A stretch of 7,622 nucleotides of DNA from NCBI GenBank assembly GCA_903847005.1, contig CAINCM010000101.1, forward strand, positions 1 through 7,622, read 5' to 3'. Of this stretch, positions 1 through 6,072 are shown one piece after another (position 1 is the first letter of the stretch; each line of letters begins with the position of its first letter). Source of the stretch: an uncultured Chloroflexota bacterium. GTDB taxonomy: Bacteria; Chloroflexota; Limnocylindria; Limnocylindrales; Limnocylindraceae. Below the pieces are notes generated by a model that had not been told where the DNA came from, searched no databases, and worked only from the letters and a program-made list of their open reading frames with translations. The position numbers were made by a program, and so were the translations under genes.

Positions 1-321
1 CTCGTAGAGCGTGGCGTGCGTGCCGCACTCGCTCAGATCGGGGGCCTGATTGCAATCAATCTCGTCTTTGGACTCGGGTTGAACGTTGTAGGTGGCGGCA
101 TCGACAACGCGGCGCATCTCGGCGGCCTGGCACTTGGGCTCCTGCTCGGCGTACTTGTACCGCCAACGCGCGCAGAGTCGATGCGCAGTCGGTGGGTCGG
201 CGTGATCGGTGCCGGGGCGGGGCGAGAACAGGTGTCCACCGCGCTCGTGGCACTCGGGCTCCTGCTGATCTTCCTCAACTGGTACTCCTTTGCGCTGATG
301 CGCACGACCCTCCCGTTCTAG
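1..321 (+). CDS. Rhomboid-family intramembrane serine protease, C-terminal part (5' end outside window)
   Basis: The reading frame is open from the first base and ends at TAG 319-321, giving 106 visible residues. The segment around residues 13-56 (hydrophobic helix, then GGGIDNAAHLGGL and a glycine-rich helix) is the typical end of a rhomboid core. His39, in the AHLGG motif, matches the catalytic histidine of the Ser-His dyad. The catalytic serine (GxSG helix) would be encoded upstream of the window and cannot be checked. A polar loop (about 57-76) with several Arg follows, then a last hydrophobic segment (about 78-97) ending near the C-terminus, so an extra C-terminal membrane helix is likely. 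Known members cut membrane proteins inside the bilayer; the substrate here is unknown. The next gene starts 2 nt after the stop, so the two are probably co-transcribed. Assignment to the family is fairly sure; activity is inferred. Confidence 0.83.
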   Translation, partial: LVERGVRAALAQIGGLIAINLVFGLGLNVVGGGIDNAAHLGGLALGLLLGVLVPPTRAESMRSRWVGVIGAGAGREQVSTALVALGLLLIFLNWYSFALMRTTLPF

Positions 322-323
322 TC

Positions 324-1109
324 GTGTTTGCGACTCTCCTCTCGACTGCAGACGCGTCGGACTCGACCGAAGGGCGCATCGCCGCCGTCGCAGCGCTCGG
401 CGGCCCCTTTCTCACCGATCGCATCGACGAGATCGAAGCGGCGCATGCTGCCGGGCTGCAGGCCGCGCTGATCGTCCCCGACAGTGGATCGACGGACCTG
501 CTCACGGCAGTGAACGTTGCCATGAGGTCGGAGGCAGAGATCATCGCGATCCGAACGAGCGCGCTGCGTGCTGCGGAGAGCGATCGGGCCTCCCAGATCA
601 CACGTCTGGCGACAGCACTTGCGGTTGCTGCAGACCGACACCGCATGTTGATCTGTGTCGATGCGCCACTCGCGCCGATCAGCGGGGCGGAGTGGGACGC
701 CCTGCCGGCCGAGAGTCTCCTGATCGATCCCATCGCAGATCCTGATGCATGGCGCGCTGCGGCTAACCTCCCAGGCGACCGCGGGCTCGTCCTTGCGCTC
801 GTCGGGTCGGGAGGGGATCCGATCGAGTCGCGTGAGGTTCTGCTCTGGGGGCTCAAGTACGCTGCCTCGCTCGGAGGCCGTGGCGGCGTGCGTGTTGGAT
901 TCACCGAGCGTCCCTCGCAGCAGAAGGTGGCTGGAACGGCAGGAATCGACGCCGCACATGCGGCGAAGACGCTCGCAGCGCTCGCCGATCTGTTGCGTCT
1001 GACCGCAGCAGATGCGGAGACGCTGAGGCGTGAACTCGATCCCCGTTCGATCAGCCCCGCAGCCACCCAGCTGGCTGCGCGAAGGCGAGCGCCATCGGAT
1101 GAGCGCTGA
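324..1109 (+). CDS. Hypothetical protein, possibly a degenerate methionine synthase/UROD-type TIM barrel
   Basis: A 261-aa protein with strong codon-position GC bias. The frame is open back to 192, but that part lies inside the rhomboid gene. GTG 324, 2 nt after the rhomboid stop, is the most sensible start; no clear Shine-Dalgarno is seen, so translation may be coupled. I do not recognise the gene with certainty. Alternating hydrophobic strands and helices suggest an alpha/beta barrel. Residues 109-160 (LICVDAPL, a buried Leu-Leu-Ile-Asp strand at 132-135, then GLVLALVGSGGD and a helix beginning ESREVLLWGLKY) recall the last strands of cobalamin-independent methionine synthase/UROD-like barrels, which read as a D-P strand, a strand ending lG.vD and an helix with E. 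The zinc-binding His-x-Cys pair of MetE is absent, so methyl transfer by that route is unlikely. No signal peptide or membrane helix is apparent, so it is likely cytosolic. It overlaps the next gene by 11 nt. Existence as a gene is likely; the fold is a guess. Confidence 0.7.
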   Translation: MFATLLSTADASDSTEGRIAAVAALGGPFLTDRIDEIEAAHAAGLQAALIVPDSGSTDLLTAVNVAMRSEAEIIAIRTSALRAAESDRASQITRLATALAVAADRHRMLICVDAPLAPISGAEWDALPAESLLIDPIADPDAWRAAANLPGDRGLVLALVGSGGDPIESREVLLWGLKYAASLGGRGGVRVGFTERPSQQKVAGTAGIDAAHAAKTLAALADLLRLTAADAETLRRELDPRSISPAATQLAARRRAPSDER

Positions 1110-1770
1110 ACTGCTCGTCCTTCCGATCGGGCCGCTCCGCACGAATGTCGCACTGATCGGCGACACCGAACGGCGCGAAGCGATCGTCATCGATCCGGCG
1201 ATCCCGTCGCTGTCGCAGCTCCTTGCGGCGCTCGCTGAGCGCAGGTGGAAGCTTGTGCTGGCCCTGGCCACCCACGGCCACTGGGACCATATGGGGGAGC
1301 TCGCCGCGTTGGCCGGACACGTGCGCGCGCACGAATCGCGCGAACTTGCGATCGGCACACATCCTCTCGACCGGCATCGGCTCGAGGACCCTCGGCCCTT
1401 GGCGGCACCGTTTCCGATCCCCGCGGTCGTCCCGAATCGCGACCTCTCCGAGGGAGACCAGATCCGCGCCGGCGCGATCAATCTGAGAGTGATGCACACC
1501 CCCGGGCACACCGAAGGCTCGATCTCCCTGCACGATGCCGGAGCGGGAATCCTCTACAGCGGCGACACACTATTCCAGGGTGCATGGGGGCGAACCGATC
1601 TCCCCGGGGGCGATGATGTCTCGATGATCGCCTCGCTTGCCAGACTCGCGAGCCTCCCCGCCGCGACGCGCGTGATCCCAGGCCACGGGGGCGCGACCAC
1701 CATCGGGGACGAGCTCCATTGGATCAGCCGAGTGGTCAAGAGCGGCAGGTTGCAGGTGGGACCATCATGA
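1099..1770 (+). CDS. Metallo-beta-lactamase-fold hydrolase, glyoxalase II-like
   Basis: A 223-aa cytosolic hydrolase. The family splits thioesters such as S-lactoylglutathione, or other esters, using two metal ions (Zn/Fe). Metal ligands are complete: THGHWDH (His59, His61, Asp63, His64), the HTPGHTEGS segment (His133, with His137 next), SGDTLF (Asp156) and PGHGG (His196). The GAWGRTDLPGG stretch after Asp156 is typical of short glyoxalase II-like proteins. The C-terminal substrate-binding helical domain of classical hydroxyacylglutathione hydrolase (about 250 aa in total) is missing, so glutathione itself need not be the substrate; other low-molecular-weight thiols or a general thioesterase role are possible. 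The frame is open upstream to 1030, but ATG 1099 is chosen because MSAELLVLPIGPLRTN begins exactly at the usual first strand of the family and a weak GGCGAG lies about 9 nt before it. It overlaps the preceding gene by 11 nt, and its TGA overlaps the next ATG. Family is certain; substrate unknown. Confidence 0.92.
   Translation: MSAELLVLPIGPLRTNVALIGDTERREAIVIDPAIPSLSQLLAALAERRWKLVLALATHGHWDHMGELAALAGHVRAHESRELAIGTHPLDRHRLEDPRPLAAPFPIPAVVPNRDLSEGDQIRAGAINLRVMHTPGHTEGSISLHDAGAGILYSGDTLFQGAWGRTDLPGGDDVSMIASLARLASLPAATRVIPGHGGATTIGDELHWISRVVKSGRLQVGPS
1754..1759 (+). promoter_or_regulatory. Shine-Dalgarno-like site for the 1767 gene
   Basis: AGGTGG lies 7 nt before ATG 1767, inside the end of the hydrolase gene. 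It is one of the better ribosome-binding sites in the window and supports ATG 1767 over in-frame starts further upstream, such as the one at 1719, which would overlap the hydrolase by about 50 nt. Confidence 0.5.
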
Positions 1771-2495
1771 GTGCAGAGGCGGCGGCCCTCCGCACCCTCG
1801 TCGCCGACGCTGTTGCTGACGCGGAGCTCTTGGCGCACGTTTCGTTGCTCGCCGACGCGGGACTTCCCATGTTCGTCTCGGGCCCATCGCGCGCGCTCAC
1901 CGCTCGAGTGGCTGACGCAATCGCACTCGCATCGCCGGTGCCGGGTGCCTCCCAGGGCGGACGCGAGATCGTGATCGAGCGCGGCCATCGCTTCGAGTGG
2001 CTCGCCGATCCAACGGGGATCGGCTGCATGGATCCGCTGGCCGGGAGCGCTCCTCGCAGCCCGCGCAGCAGTCGGCTGCGCATCCGAGGGCTCCTCTCAG
2101 AACTAGATCCGCCTACGGCGCGCACTGCGCTTCGCGCGCTCAGCCGTGGCTTCCCTGCGATCGCCGAGGCGAGCGCACCAGACCTCGCATCGCTGCTGGA
2201 GCAGCTGCGCAGCGATCCTCACCGCGTTCCAGAGAGCGACCTCCGACGACTCGGCCTCGTTGCACTCTTCGATGCGTCACGACTTTCCGCCGCGCACCTG
2301 TTGCACGCAGGAGAGGCGGGCGAACGTCGCGCGCCGACGCTCCTCTCGACCTGGGATGAGCGCACACAGAGATGGGACGACTTTGCCTGGGCGGCGGTGC
2401 CCGAGATCGCGCAGCGATGCGGGGTCGCCCAGCCCGAGTACGAAGCCAGGCTCGAGGCGCGTCTCGCGATCTTGCGCGAAGGTGGGCGTCGCTAG
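1767..2495 (+). CDS. Putative inactive type II/IV secretion (VirB11/FlaI/CpaF-like) ATPase relative
   Basis: A 242-aa protein starting at an ATGA overlap with the hydrolase, with AGGTGG 7 nt upstream. I do not recognise it outright, but its layout follows the C-terminal RecA-like domain of VirB11/FlaI-type ATPases. A helix runs into a strand and loop at residues 33-42 (LPMFVSGP, then SRA) where the family has the Walker A loop. An acidic strand at 107-113 (IRGLLSEL) sits at the place of the hhhGE Walker B. Residues 115-146 (PTARTALRALSRGFPAIAEASAPDLASLLEQL) resemble the ...EAR.AL.A...GHPgla..HA.....l.RL stretch. Residues 195-238 (a TWDERT turn, Asp-Asp-Phe, a helix, then a charged helix ending in REGG) resemble the C-terminal end of archaeal-type FlaI/secretion ATPases. 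The GKT/S of Walker A and the His of the His box are missing, so ATP hydrolysis is not expected. It has no N-terminal domain. A regulatory or scaffold role is inference; convergence of a low-complexity Ala/Leu/Arg-rich protein is the main alternative. Confidence 0.55.
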   Translation: MSAEAAALRTLVADAVADAELLAHVSLLADAGLPMFVSGPSRALTARVADAIALASPVPGASQGGREIVIERGHRFEWLADPTGIGCMDPLAGSAPRSPRSSRLRIRGLLSELDPPTARTALRALSRGFPAIAEASAPDLASLLEQLRSDPHRVPESDLRRLGLVALFDASRLSAAHLLHAGEAGERRAPTLLSTWDERTQRWDDFAWAAVPEIAQRCGVAQPEYEARLEARLAILREGGRR

Positions 2496-2504
2496 GGGCT
2501 CCGC

Positions 2505-2510
2505 TATCCT
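2505..2510 (+). promoter_or_regulatory. Candidate -10 element of a leaderless promoter for the aldolase gene
   Basis: TATCCT (TAnnnT pattern) ends 6 nt before ATG 2517, which would place transcription start at or next to the A of the start codon. The 21-nt gap lacks a Shine-Dalgarno close to the ATG; the only G-rich run (AGGGGC, 2494-2499) is 17 nt away. No good -35 is seen at the normal distance. Leaderless mRNAs with this geometry are common in several high-GC phyla. It is an inference from position and pattern only. Confidence 0.45.
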
Positions 2511-2516
2511 CTCCCC

Positions 2517-3926
2517 ATGACCCAGGTCGCCACGTCGCCCAATCAACTCCTCTCGGCGCTGCAGGCCTCGCTGACGGTTGCGCATGACGGCACGCTCACG
2601 GTCCGCGACGCCGCACGACTCCGCACGGAGGGGGCGGCGATCATCGCCTGGAGCGCTGCGTTCTCCACCGATGAGGCGACGGTCAAAAGCGCACAGTGGT
2701 TGGCACGGAGCGCCGCCGCCGCGAGTGGCATCTACAGCGCCAGCACGGCGCCGCTCTATGCGGCGCGTGCGAAGGGTGCCTATGAGGGTCTCAGCGTCCC
2801 CGCGATCAATCTTCGGGCGCAGGTGTTCGACATGGCGCGAACCGCGCTCGAGTGCGCGGCGCGGCTCGATGGCGCCGCTCTGATCTTCGAGCTTGCGCGC
2901 TCGGAGCAGACGTACACCTTCCAGCGTCCCGTCGACTACGCCACGAGCATCTTCGCCGCCGCGATCGCCGCTGGCTGGCACGGCCCGCTCTTCATCCAGG
3001 GCGATCACTATCAGTTCGTTGCAAAGAAATACGCCGCAGACCCCGATGCCGTCACCGCGGAGATCGCGCGCGCCTGCCATCTTGCGGTCGAGGCCGGCTA
3101 TCGGAACATCGACATCGATGCATCCACCCTTGTCGACCTGTCACATGCGGACGTGTCCGAACAGCAGCGCGTGAACGTGGAGCGCAGCGCAGAGGCGGCG
3201 GCACTGATCCGTGCCATCGAGCCGCGCGGCGTGACGATCAGCATCGGCGGAGAGATCGGGGAGGTTGGAACGAACAACTCCACCGAAGAGGAGTTGACGG
3301 CGTATCTCGACGGCTTCGAAGCCGAACTGGCACGGCGACGGCCCGGGGCGCCGGGGCTGAGCAAGGTCTCCGTGCAGACGGGGACGAGCCACGGTGGCTC
3401 TCCGCTCCCCGGCGGGGGAGTCGCCGCGGTGTCGCTGGACTTCAGCGTCCTCGAGCGACTCGGTGAACTCGCGCGCGCACGCGGGCTCGCGGGTGTCGTG
3501 CAGCATGGCGCCTCCACGCTTCCTGAGAACCTCTTTCACCGCTTCCCCGAGGCAGGGACCGCCGAGGTTCACCTGGCGACTGGCTTCCAGAACACGATGT
3601 ACGACCATCCCGACTTCCCGGAGGAGCTGCGCTCCGAGATCGCTGCCTGGCTGAAGGCGCACGCTGCGGAGGAGGCGAAGCCAGGCGATACGGAAGAGCA
3701 GTTCGTCTATCGGACGCGCAAGAAGGCTCTCGGTCCCTTCAAGCGTCAGCTATGGGAGATCACGAGCAAGGCGGAGATCCTCGACGCACAGCGCGAGCGC
3801 TTCCACTCGCTCTTCACCCAGCTCGGGGTCGCAGGCACGCGTGCGCTCGTCACCCGGTGGGTCCCTGAACTTCCCGATCCGCTCCCGGCGGCGCCGAACG
3901 AGCTGATCAGCGCCGTGCGCGACTAG
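2517..3926 (+). CDS. Class II (zinc-dependent) aldolase family protein, long form
   Basis: A 469-aa cytosolic enzyme of the fructose-/tagatose-bisphosphate aldolase class II family, which splits or joins ketose bisphosphates using a zinc ion. The usual metal and catalytic residues can be placed: GDH with Asp163 (proton relay) and His164 (zinc), the GGEIGEVG segment with Glu246/Glu249, GTSHGG with His292 (zinc) and VQHGAS with His330 (zinc). IDIDAST (198-204) matches the strand usually read as mIDgS. It is some 100 or more residues longer than standard FbaA, with extra sequence at the N-terminus (about 1-90) and C-terminus (about 370-469). The last active-site strand reads VHLATGF (351-357) where typical aldolases have VN(I/V).T, so the substrate-binding Asn is His352. 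Substrate is therefore uncertain: fructose-1,6-bisphosphate in glycolysis/gluconeogenesis or another ketose phosphate. ATG 2517 is chosen from the good N-terminal start and the -10-like site just upstream. Its stop overlaps that of the convergent aminotransferase. Confidence 0.88.
   Translation: MTQVATSPNQLLSALQASLTVAHDGTLTVRDAARLRTEGAAIIAWSAAFSTDEATVKSAQWLARSAAAASGIYSASTAPLYAARAKGAYEGLSVPAINLRAQVFDMARTALECAARLDGAALIFELARSEQTYTFQRPVDYATSIFAAAIAAGWHGPLFIQGDHYQFVAKKYAADPDAVTAEIARACHLAVEAGYRNIDIDASTLVDLSHADVSEQQRVNVERSAEAAALIRAIEPRGVTISIGGEIGEVGTNNSTEEELTAYLDGFEAELARRRPGAPGLSKVSVQTGTSHGGSPLPGGGVAAVSLDFSVLERLGELARARGLAGVVQHGASTLPENLFHRFPEAGTAEVHLATGFQNTMYDHPDFPEELRSEIAAWLKAHAAEEAKPGDTEEQFVYRTRKKALGPFKRQLWEITSKAEILDAQRERFHSLFTQLGVAGTRALVTRWVPELPDPLPAAPNELISAVRD
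3923..3926. other. Shared CTAG: overlapping convergent stop codons
   Basis: The palindrome CTAG contains the TAG stop of the aldolase (3924-3926, + strand) and the TAG stop of the aminotransferase (complement of 3923-3925, - strand). There is no intergenic spacer and I see no hairpin with a T-run around it, so any terminator for either unit must lie inside the opposing gene. Confidence 0.9.
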
Positions 3927-5263
3927 TTGCGCGTCACTCCGGCTGCGTCGAGCGACTCCTCGAGGATCTTCAGCGCCAGCTCGACCTCTTCGGCCGTGGT
4001 CACGAGCGGTGGAATGATGCGAATGACCTGCGCATAGGTTCCGGCGGAGAGGAGGAGCAACTTCCGTTTGTTCGCTTCGGCGATGACGCGCTTCACCGCG
4101 TCTGGATCCGGGACCCGTGCGTCGCCTTCGTTCGGCTTGACGAACTCGAAGGCGAGCATCAGCCCCAGGCCGCGAACGTCGCCGATGCCGCTCCGGCCGG
4201 CGGCGATCTTCTTCATGCCAGCGAGCATCTGCGCGCCGCGCGCCGCCGCGTTTTCGACGAGTCTCTCGCTCTCGATCACGTCGAGTGTCGCAAGGGCCGC
4301 CGCGCAGGCGATCACGTTGCCGCCGTATGTCCCGCCATGCGTGCCCGGCGCCCAGCTCTCCAGAAGCTCCTTGCGCGCGATGATGCCGGAGAGTGGCAGG
4401 CCGGAGGCGATCCCCTTCGCCATCACCAGGATGTCTGGCTCCACGTTCTGGTGCTGCACGGCGAACATCTTGCCCGTGCGACCGAAACCGGTTTGGACCT
4501 CGTCGGCGATCAGCAGGATCCCGAGTTCGCGTGTGAGCTCGCGGAGCCGCGGGAGGAAGCCCGCGGGCGGGACAACGTAACCACCTTCGCCGAGCACCGG
4601 CTCGACGATGACGGCAGCAACATCTTCCGCGTTTGCCAGCGTGTGCAGGGTGAGGTCCCACTCTTCTTCCCAGCGACAGCTGCACCCCGAGCAGGAGCCA
4701 CCGCCACCTGAAGTCCCTGGATCGCGTGCCGCGACCGGTGCGCGGTAGCAGTAGGGGAACGCAGTCGGGTAGACGGAGCCGGGGAGCGGTTCGAAGTGGC
4801 CCCGGTAGACGTTCTTTGCGGTGGTCATCGCCATCGTTTGCGCCGTGCGTCCGTGGTATCCGCCGCGGAAGACCAAGATCACCCGTCGCTTGGTCACTCG
4901 GCGGGCCAACTTGACCGCCGCTTCGATCGCCTCGCTGCCCGAGTTCGAAAGGAAGACGCCCCACGGCCCGCCCGACAGCACGTCGCTGAGGCGTTCGTGC
5001 AGTCGCAGCCCGGGCTCGTGATAGACGATGTTCTGCTGGCCGTGGATCAGCTTCGCCGCCTGTTCGGCGATGGCCGCCGCAACTTTCGGGTGCGCGTGGC
5101 CCGTGTTCACGACGCCGATCCCCGAGGTGTAGTCGAGCCAACGCCCACCGGATCGATCGATCAGCCACGCACCTTCGCCGCGCTCGACCTCTACGTTCCC
5201 AGCGCGACCCCAGACGGGGGCGATGACGTCGTGACCTGGGATCGGTCCACCCTTGCCGCTCAT
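3923..5263 (-). CDS. Class III PLP-dependent aminotransferase (GABA/putrescine/omega-amino acid type)
   Basis: A 446-aa fold-type I enzyme that moves an amino group from a terminal amine (4-aminobutyrate, putrescine or a related omega-amino acid) to an oxo-acid such as 2-oxoglutarate or pyruvate. Seen: SNSGSEA phosphate-binding turn (106-112), YHGRT (136-140, cofactor stacking Tyr/His and Arg139), EPVLGEGG (221-228, Glu226), IADEVQTGFGRTG with Asp254, MAKGIASGLP with the PLP lysine Lys283, GGTYGGN with Thr312, and VIRIIPPL with Arg415. By alignment from memory these match Arg141, Glu211 and Arg398 of E. coli GabT, but they are shared with ornithine-type enzymes and do not fix the substrate. 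An insert after PYCYR (171-174) is glycine-rich and carries CSGCSC (Cys191, 194, 196). Start ATG 5261-5263 overlaps the permease TGA (ATGA), so translation is probably coupled; no strong Shine-Dalgarno is present. Its place as last gene of the polyamine transport operon argues for breakdown of the imported amine. Confidence 0.94.
   Translation of the reverse strand: MSGKGGPIPGHDVIAPVWGRAGNVEVERGEGAWLIDRSGGRWLDYTSGIGVVNTGHAHPKVAAAIAEQAAKLIHGQQNIVYHEPGLRLHERLSDVLSGGPWGVFLSNSGSEAIEAAVKLARRVTKRRVILVFRGGYHGRTAQTMAMTTAKNVYRGHFEPLPGSVYPTAFPYCYRAPVAARDPGTSGGGGSCSGCSCRWEEEWDLTLHTLANAEDVAAVIVEPVLGEGGYVVPPAGFLPRLRELTRELGILLIADEVQTGFGRTGKMFAVQHQNVEPDILVMAKGIASGLPLSGIIARKELLESWAPGTHGGTYGGNVIACAAALATLDVIESERLVENAAARGAQMLAGMKKIAAGRSGIGDVRGLGLMLAFEFVKPNEGDARVPDPDAVKRVIAEANKRKLLLLSAGTYAQVIRIIPPLVTTAEEVELALKILEESLDAAGVTRN
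5151..5162. repeat. Three tandem GATC units
   Basis: GATCGATCGATC lies inside the aminotransferase gene and encodes part of a Leu-Ile-Asp-Arg-Ser stretch on the - strand. It is the densest point of a window that is generally rich in GATC. Probably a coding coincidence. Confidence 0.6.
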
Positions 5264-6072
5264 GGCTTCAGGTTAGCGCGACGACGCTGCAGGAGCGCGC
5301 CGATCGCGACGAGCGAGACGGTCGCCACGAAGAAGAGGGTGGCGAAGGCGTTCACCTGCGGCGGGATCCCTTTCTGAACCTTGAGATAGATGTACACGGG
5401 GAAGGTCTGCACCTGGCCCGCATTGAAGCGGGTGATCACGAAGTCATCGAGTGAGAGGCCAAACGCCAAGACCGCACTCGCCGCGATCCCGGGGAGGATG
5501 AGCGGGAAGGTCACCTTCCAGAAGGTCTGCCACGGGGTTGCGCCGAGATCGGCCGCCGCCTCCTCGAGGCGCATGTCGAATCCCGAGAGGCGCGCCTTCA
5601 TGGTCACGACGACATAGCTCACGTTGAACATCACGTGCGCAAGGATCAGCGTCAGCTCCCCAAGCGGGATCTGCAGGGTGACGAAGAGGGTGAGGAGCGA
5701 TGCGCCAAGCACGATCTCGGGCGTGGCAAGCGGAAGGAAGACGAAGAGATCGATGGCCTTTCGGAACCGGAACTGGTACCGGACGAGTGCCATCGCCATC
5801 AGGGTGCCGATCGAGGTCGCAATGACTGTCGAAACGAGAGCGATTCGCAACGAGGTGCCGACCGCGGCGACCAGCGTCGGATCTCGGAAGAGCGTGAGCC
5901 AGTTGTCGAAGGTGAAGGCGGCCCATGAGTAGTTGGATCGCCCCACAGGATCGTTGAAGCTGAAGAGGGCGACCATGAAAATCGGCAGGAGCAGGTAGAC
6001 CAACGCGAGCGCCGCGTATACGGTGAGAATGCGGGTTCCGAGTGCGGCGAAGAGCCGTTGCGCGATGCTCAT
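5260..6072 (-). CDS. potC: Polyamine ABC transporter permease, PotC-like
   Basis: A 270-aa inner-membrane subunit of a spermidine/putrescine-type ABC importer. About six hydrophobic segments are visible (roughly residues 16-37, 70-97, 107-131, 137-157, 195-212, 241-261). The ABC-permease EAA loop, which docks on the ATPase, is clear at 170-194: EEAAADLGATPWQTF, then a short strand and FPLILPG. The FSFND motif at 37-41 after the first helix and SLDDFVITRF at 207-216 are typical of PotC/PotI/PhnV-type permeases. Start ATG 6070-6072 overlaps the upstream permease stop (ATGA), and GAAGG (plus-strand 6080-6084) sits 7 nt upstream as a fair Shine-Dalgarno. The stop TGA overlaps the ATG of the aminotransferase. 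Length is normal and nothing is broken. The partner is the PotB-like permease just upstream, so the channel is a heterodimer. Substrate cannot be read from the permease; the polyamine assignment rests on family resemblance and the adjacent binding protein. Confidence 0.93.
   Translation of the reverse strand: MSIAQRLFAALGTRILTVYAALALVYLLLPIFMVALFSFNDPVGRSNYSWAAFTFDNWLTLFRDPTLVAAVGTSLRIALVSTVIATSIGTLMAMALVRYQFRFRKAIDLFVFLPLATPEIVLGASLLTLFVTLQIPLGELTLILAHVMFNVSYVVVTMKARLSGFDMRLEEAAADLGATPWQTFWKVTFPLILPGIAASAVLAFGLSLDDFVITRFNAGQVQTFPVYIYLKVQKGIPPQVNAFATLFFVATVSLVAIGALLQRRRANLKP

Noticed and set aside
192..323. Upstream extension of the hypothetical gene into the rhomboid gene
   Set aside because: The extra 44 codons read as an Arg/Ala-rich out-of-frame translation of rhomboid coding sequence. 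GTG 324 just after the rhomboid stop is the better start, and a frameshift fusion has no support.
1030..1098. Upstream extension of the metallo-hydrolase
   Set aside because: The extension has low-quality sequence inside the preceding gene; ATG 1099 starts right at the family's first strand.
318..1511. 397-codon open frame on the - strand opposite the hypothetical protein and hydrolase genes
   Set aside because: Rich in Arg, Ser and Cys with no recognisable motif, and antisense to a certain metallo-hydrolase gene; a shadow frame.
2480..2520. Possible terminator between the ATPase-like gene and the aldolase
   Set aside because: The 21-nt gap has no inverted repeat with a T-run; only the -10-like hexamer stands out.
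2277..3080. 267-codon open frame on the - strand opposite the end of the ATPase-like gene and the start of the aldolase
   Set aside because: Arg/Gly-rich with no motif, and opposite the well supported aldolase; a shadow frame.
3750..5168. Long (472-codon) open frame on the - strand overlapping the aminotransferase in another frame
   Set aside because: Its translation is dominated by Arg, Gly and Ala with no family motif, and it lies almost wholly inside a clear aminotransferase gene. It is a typical GC-rich shadow frame.
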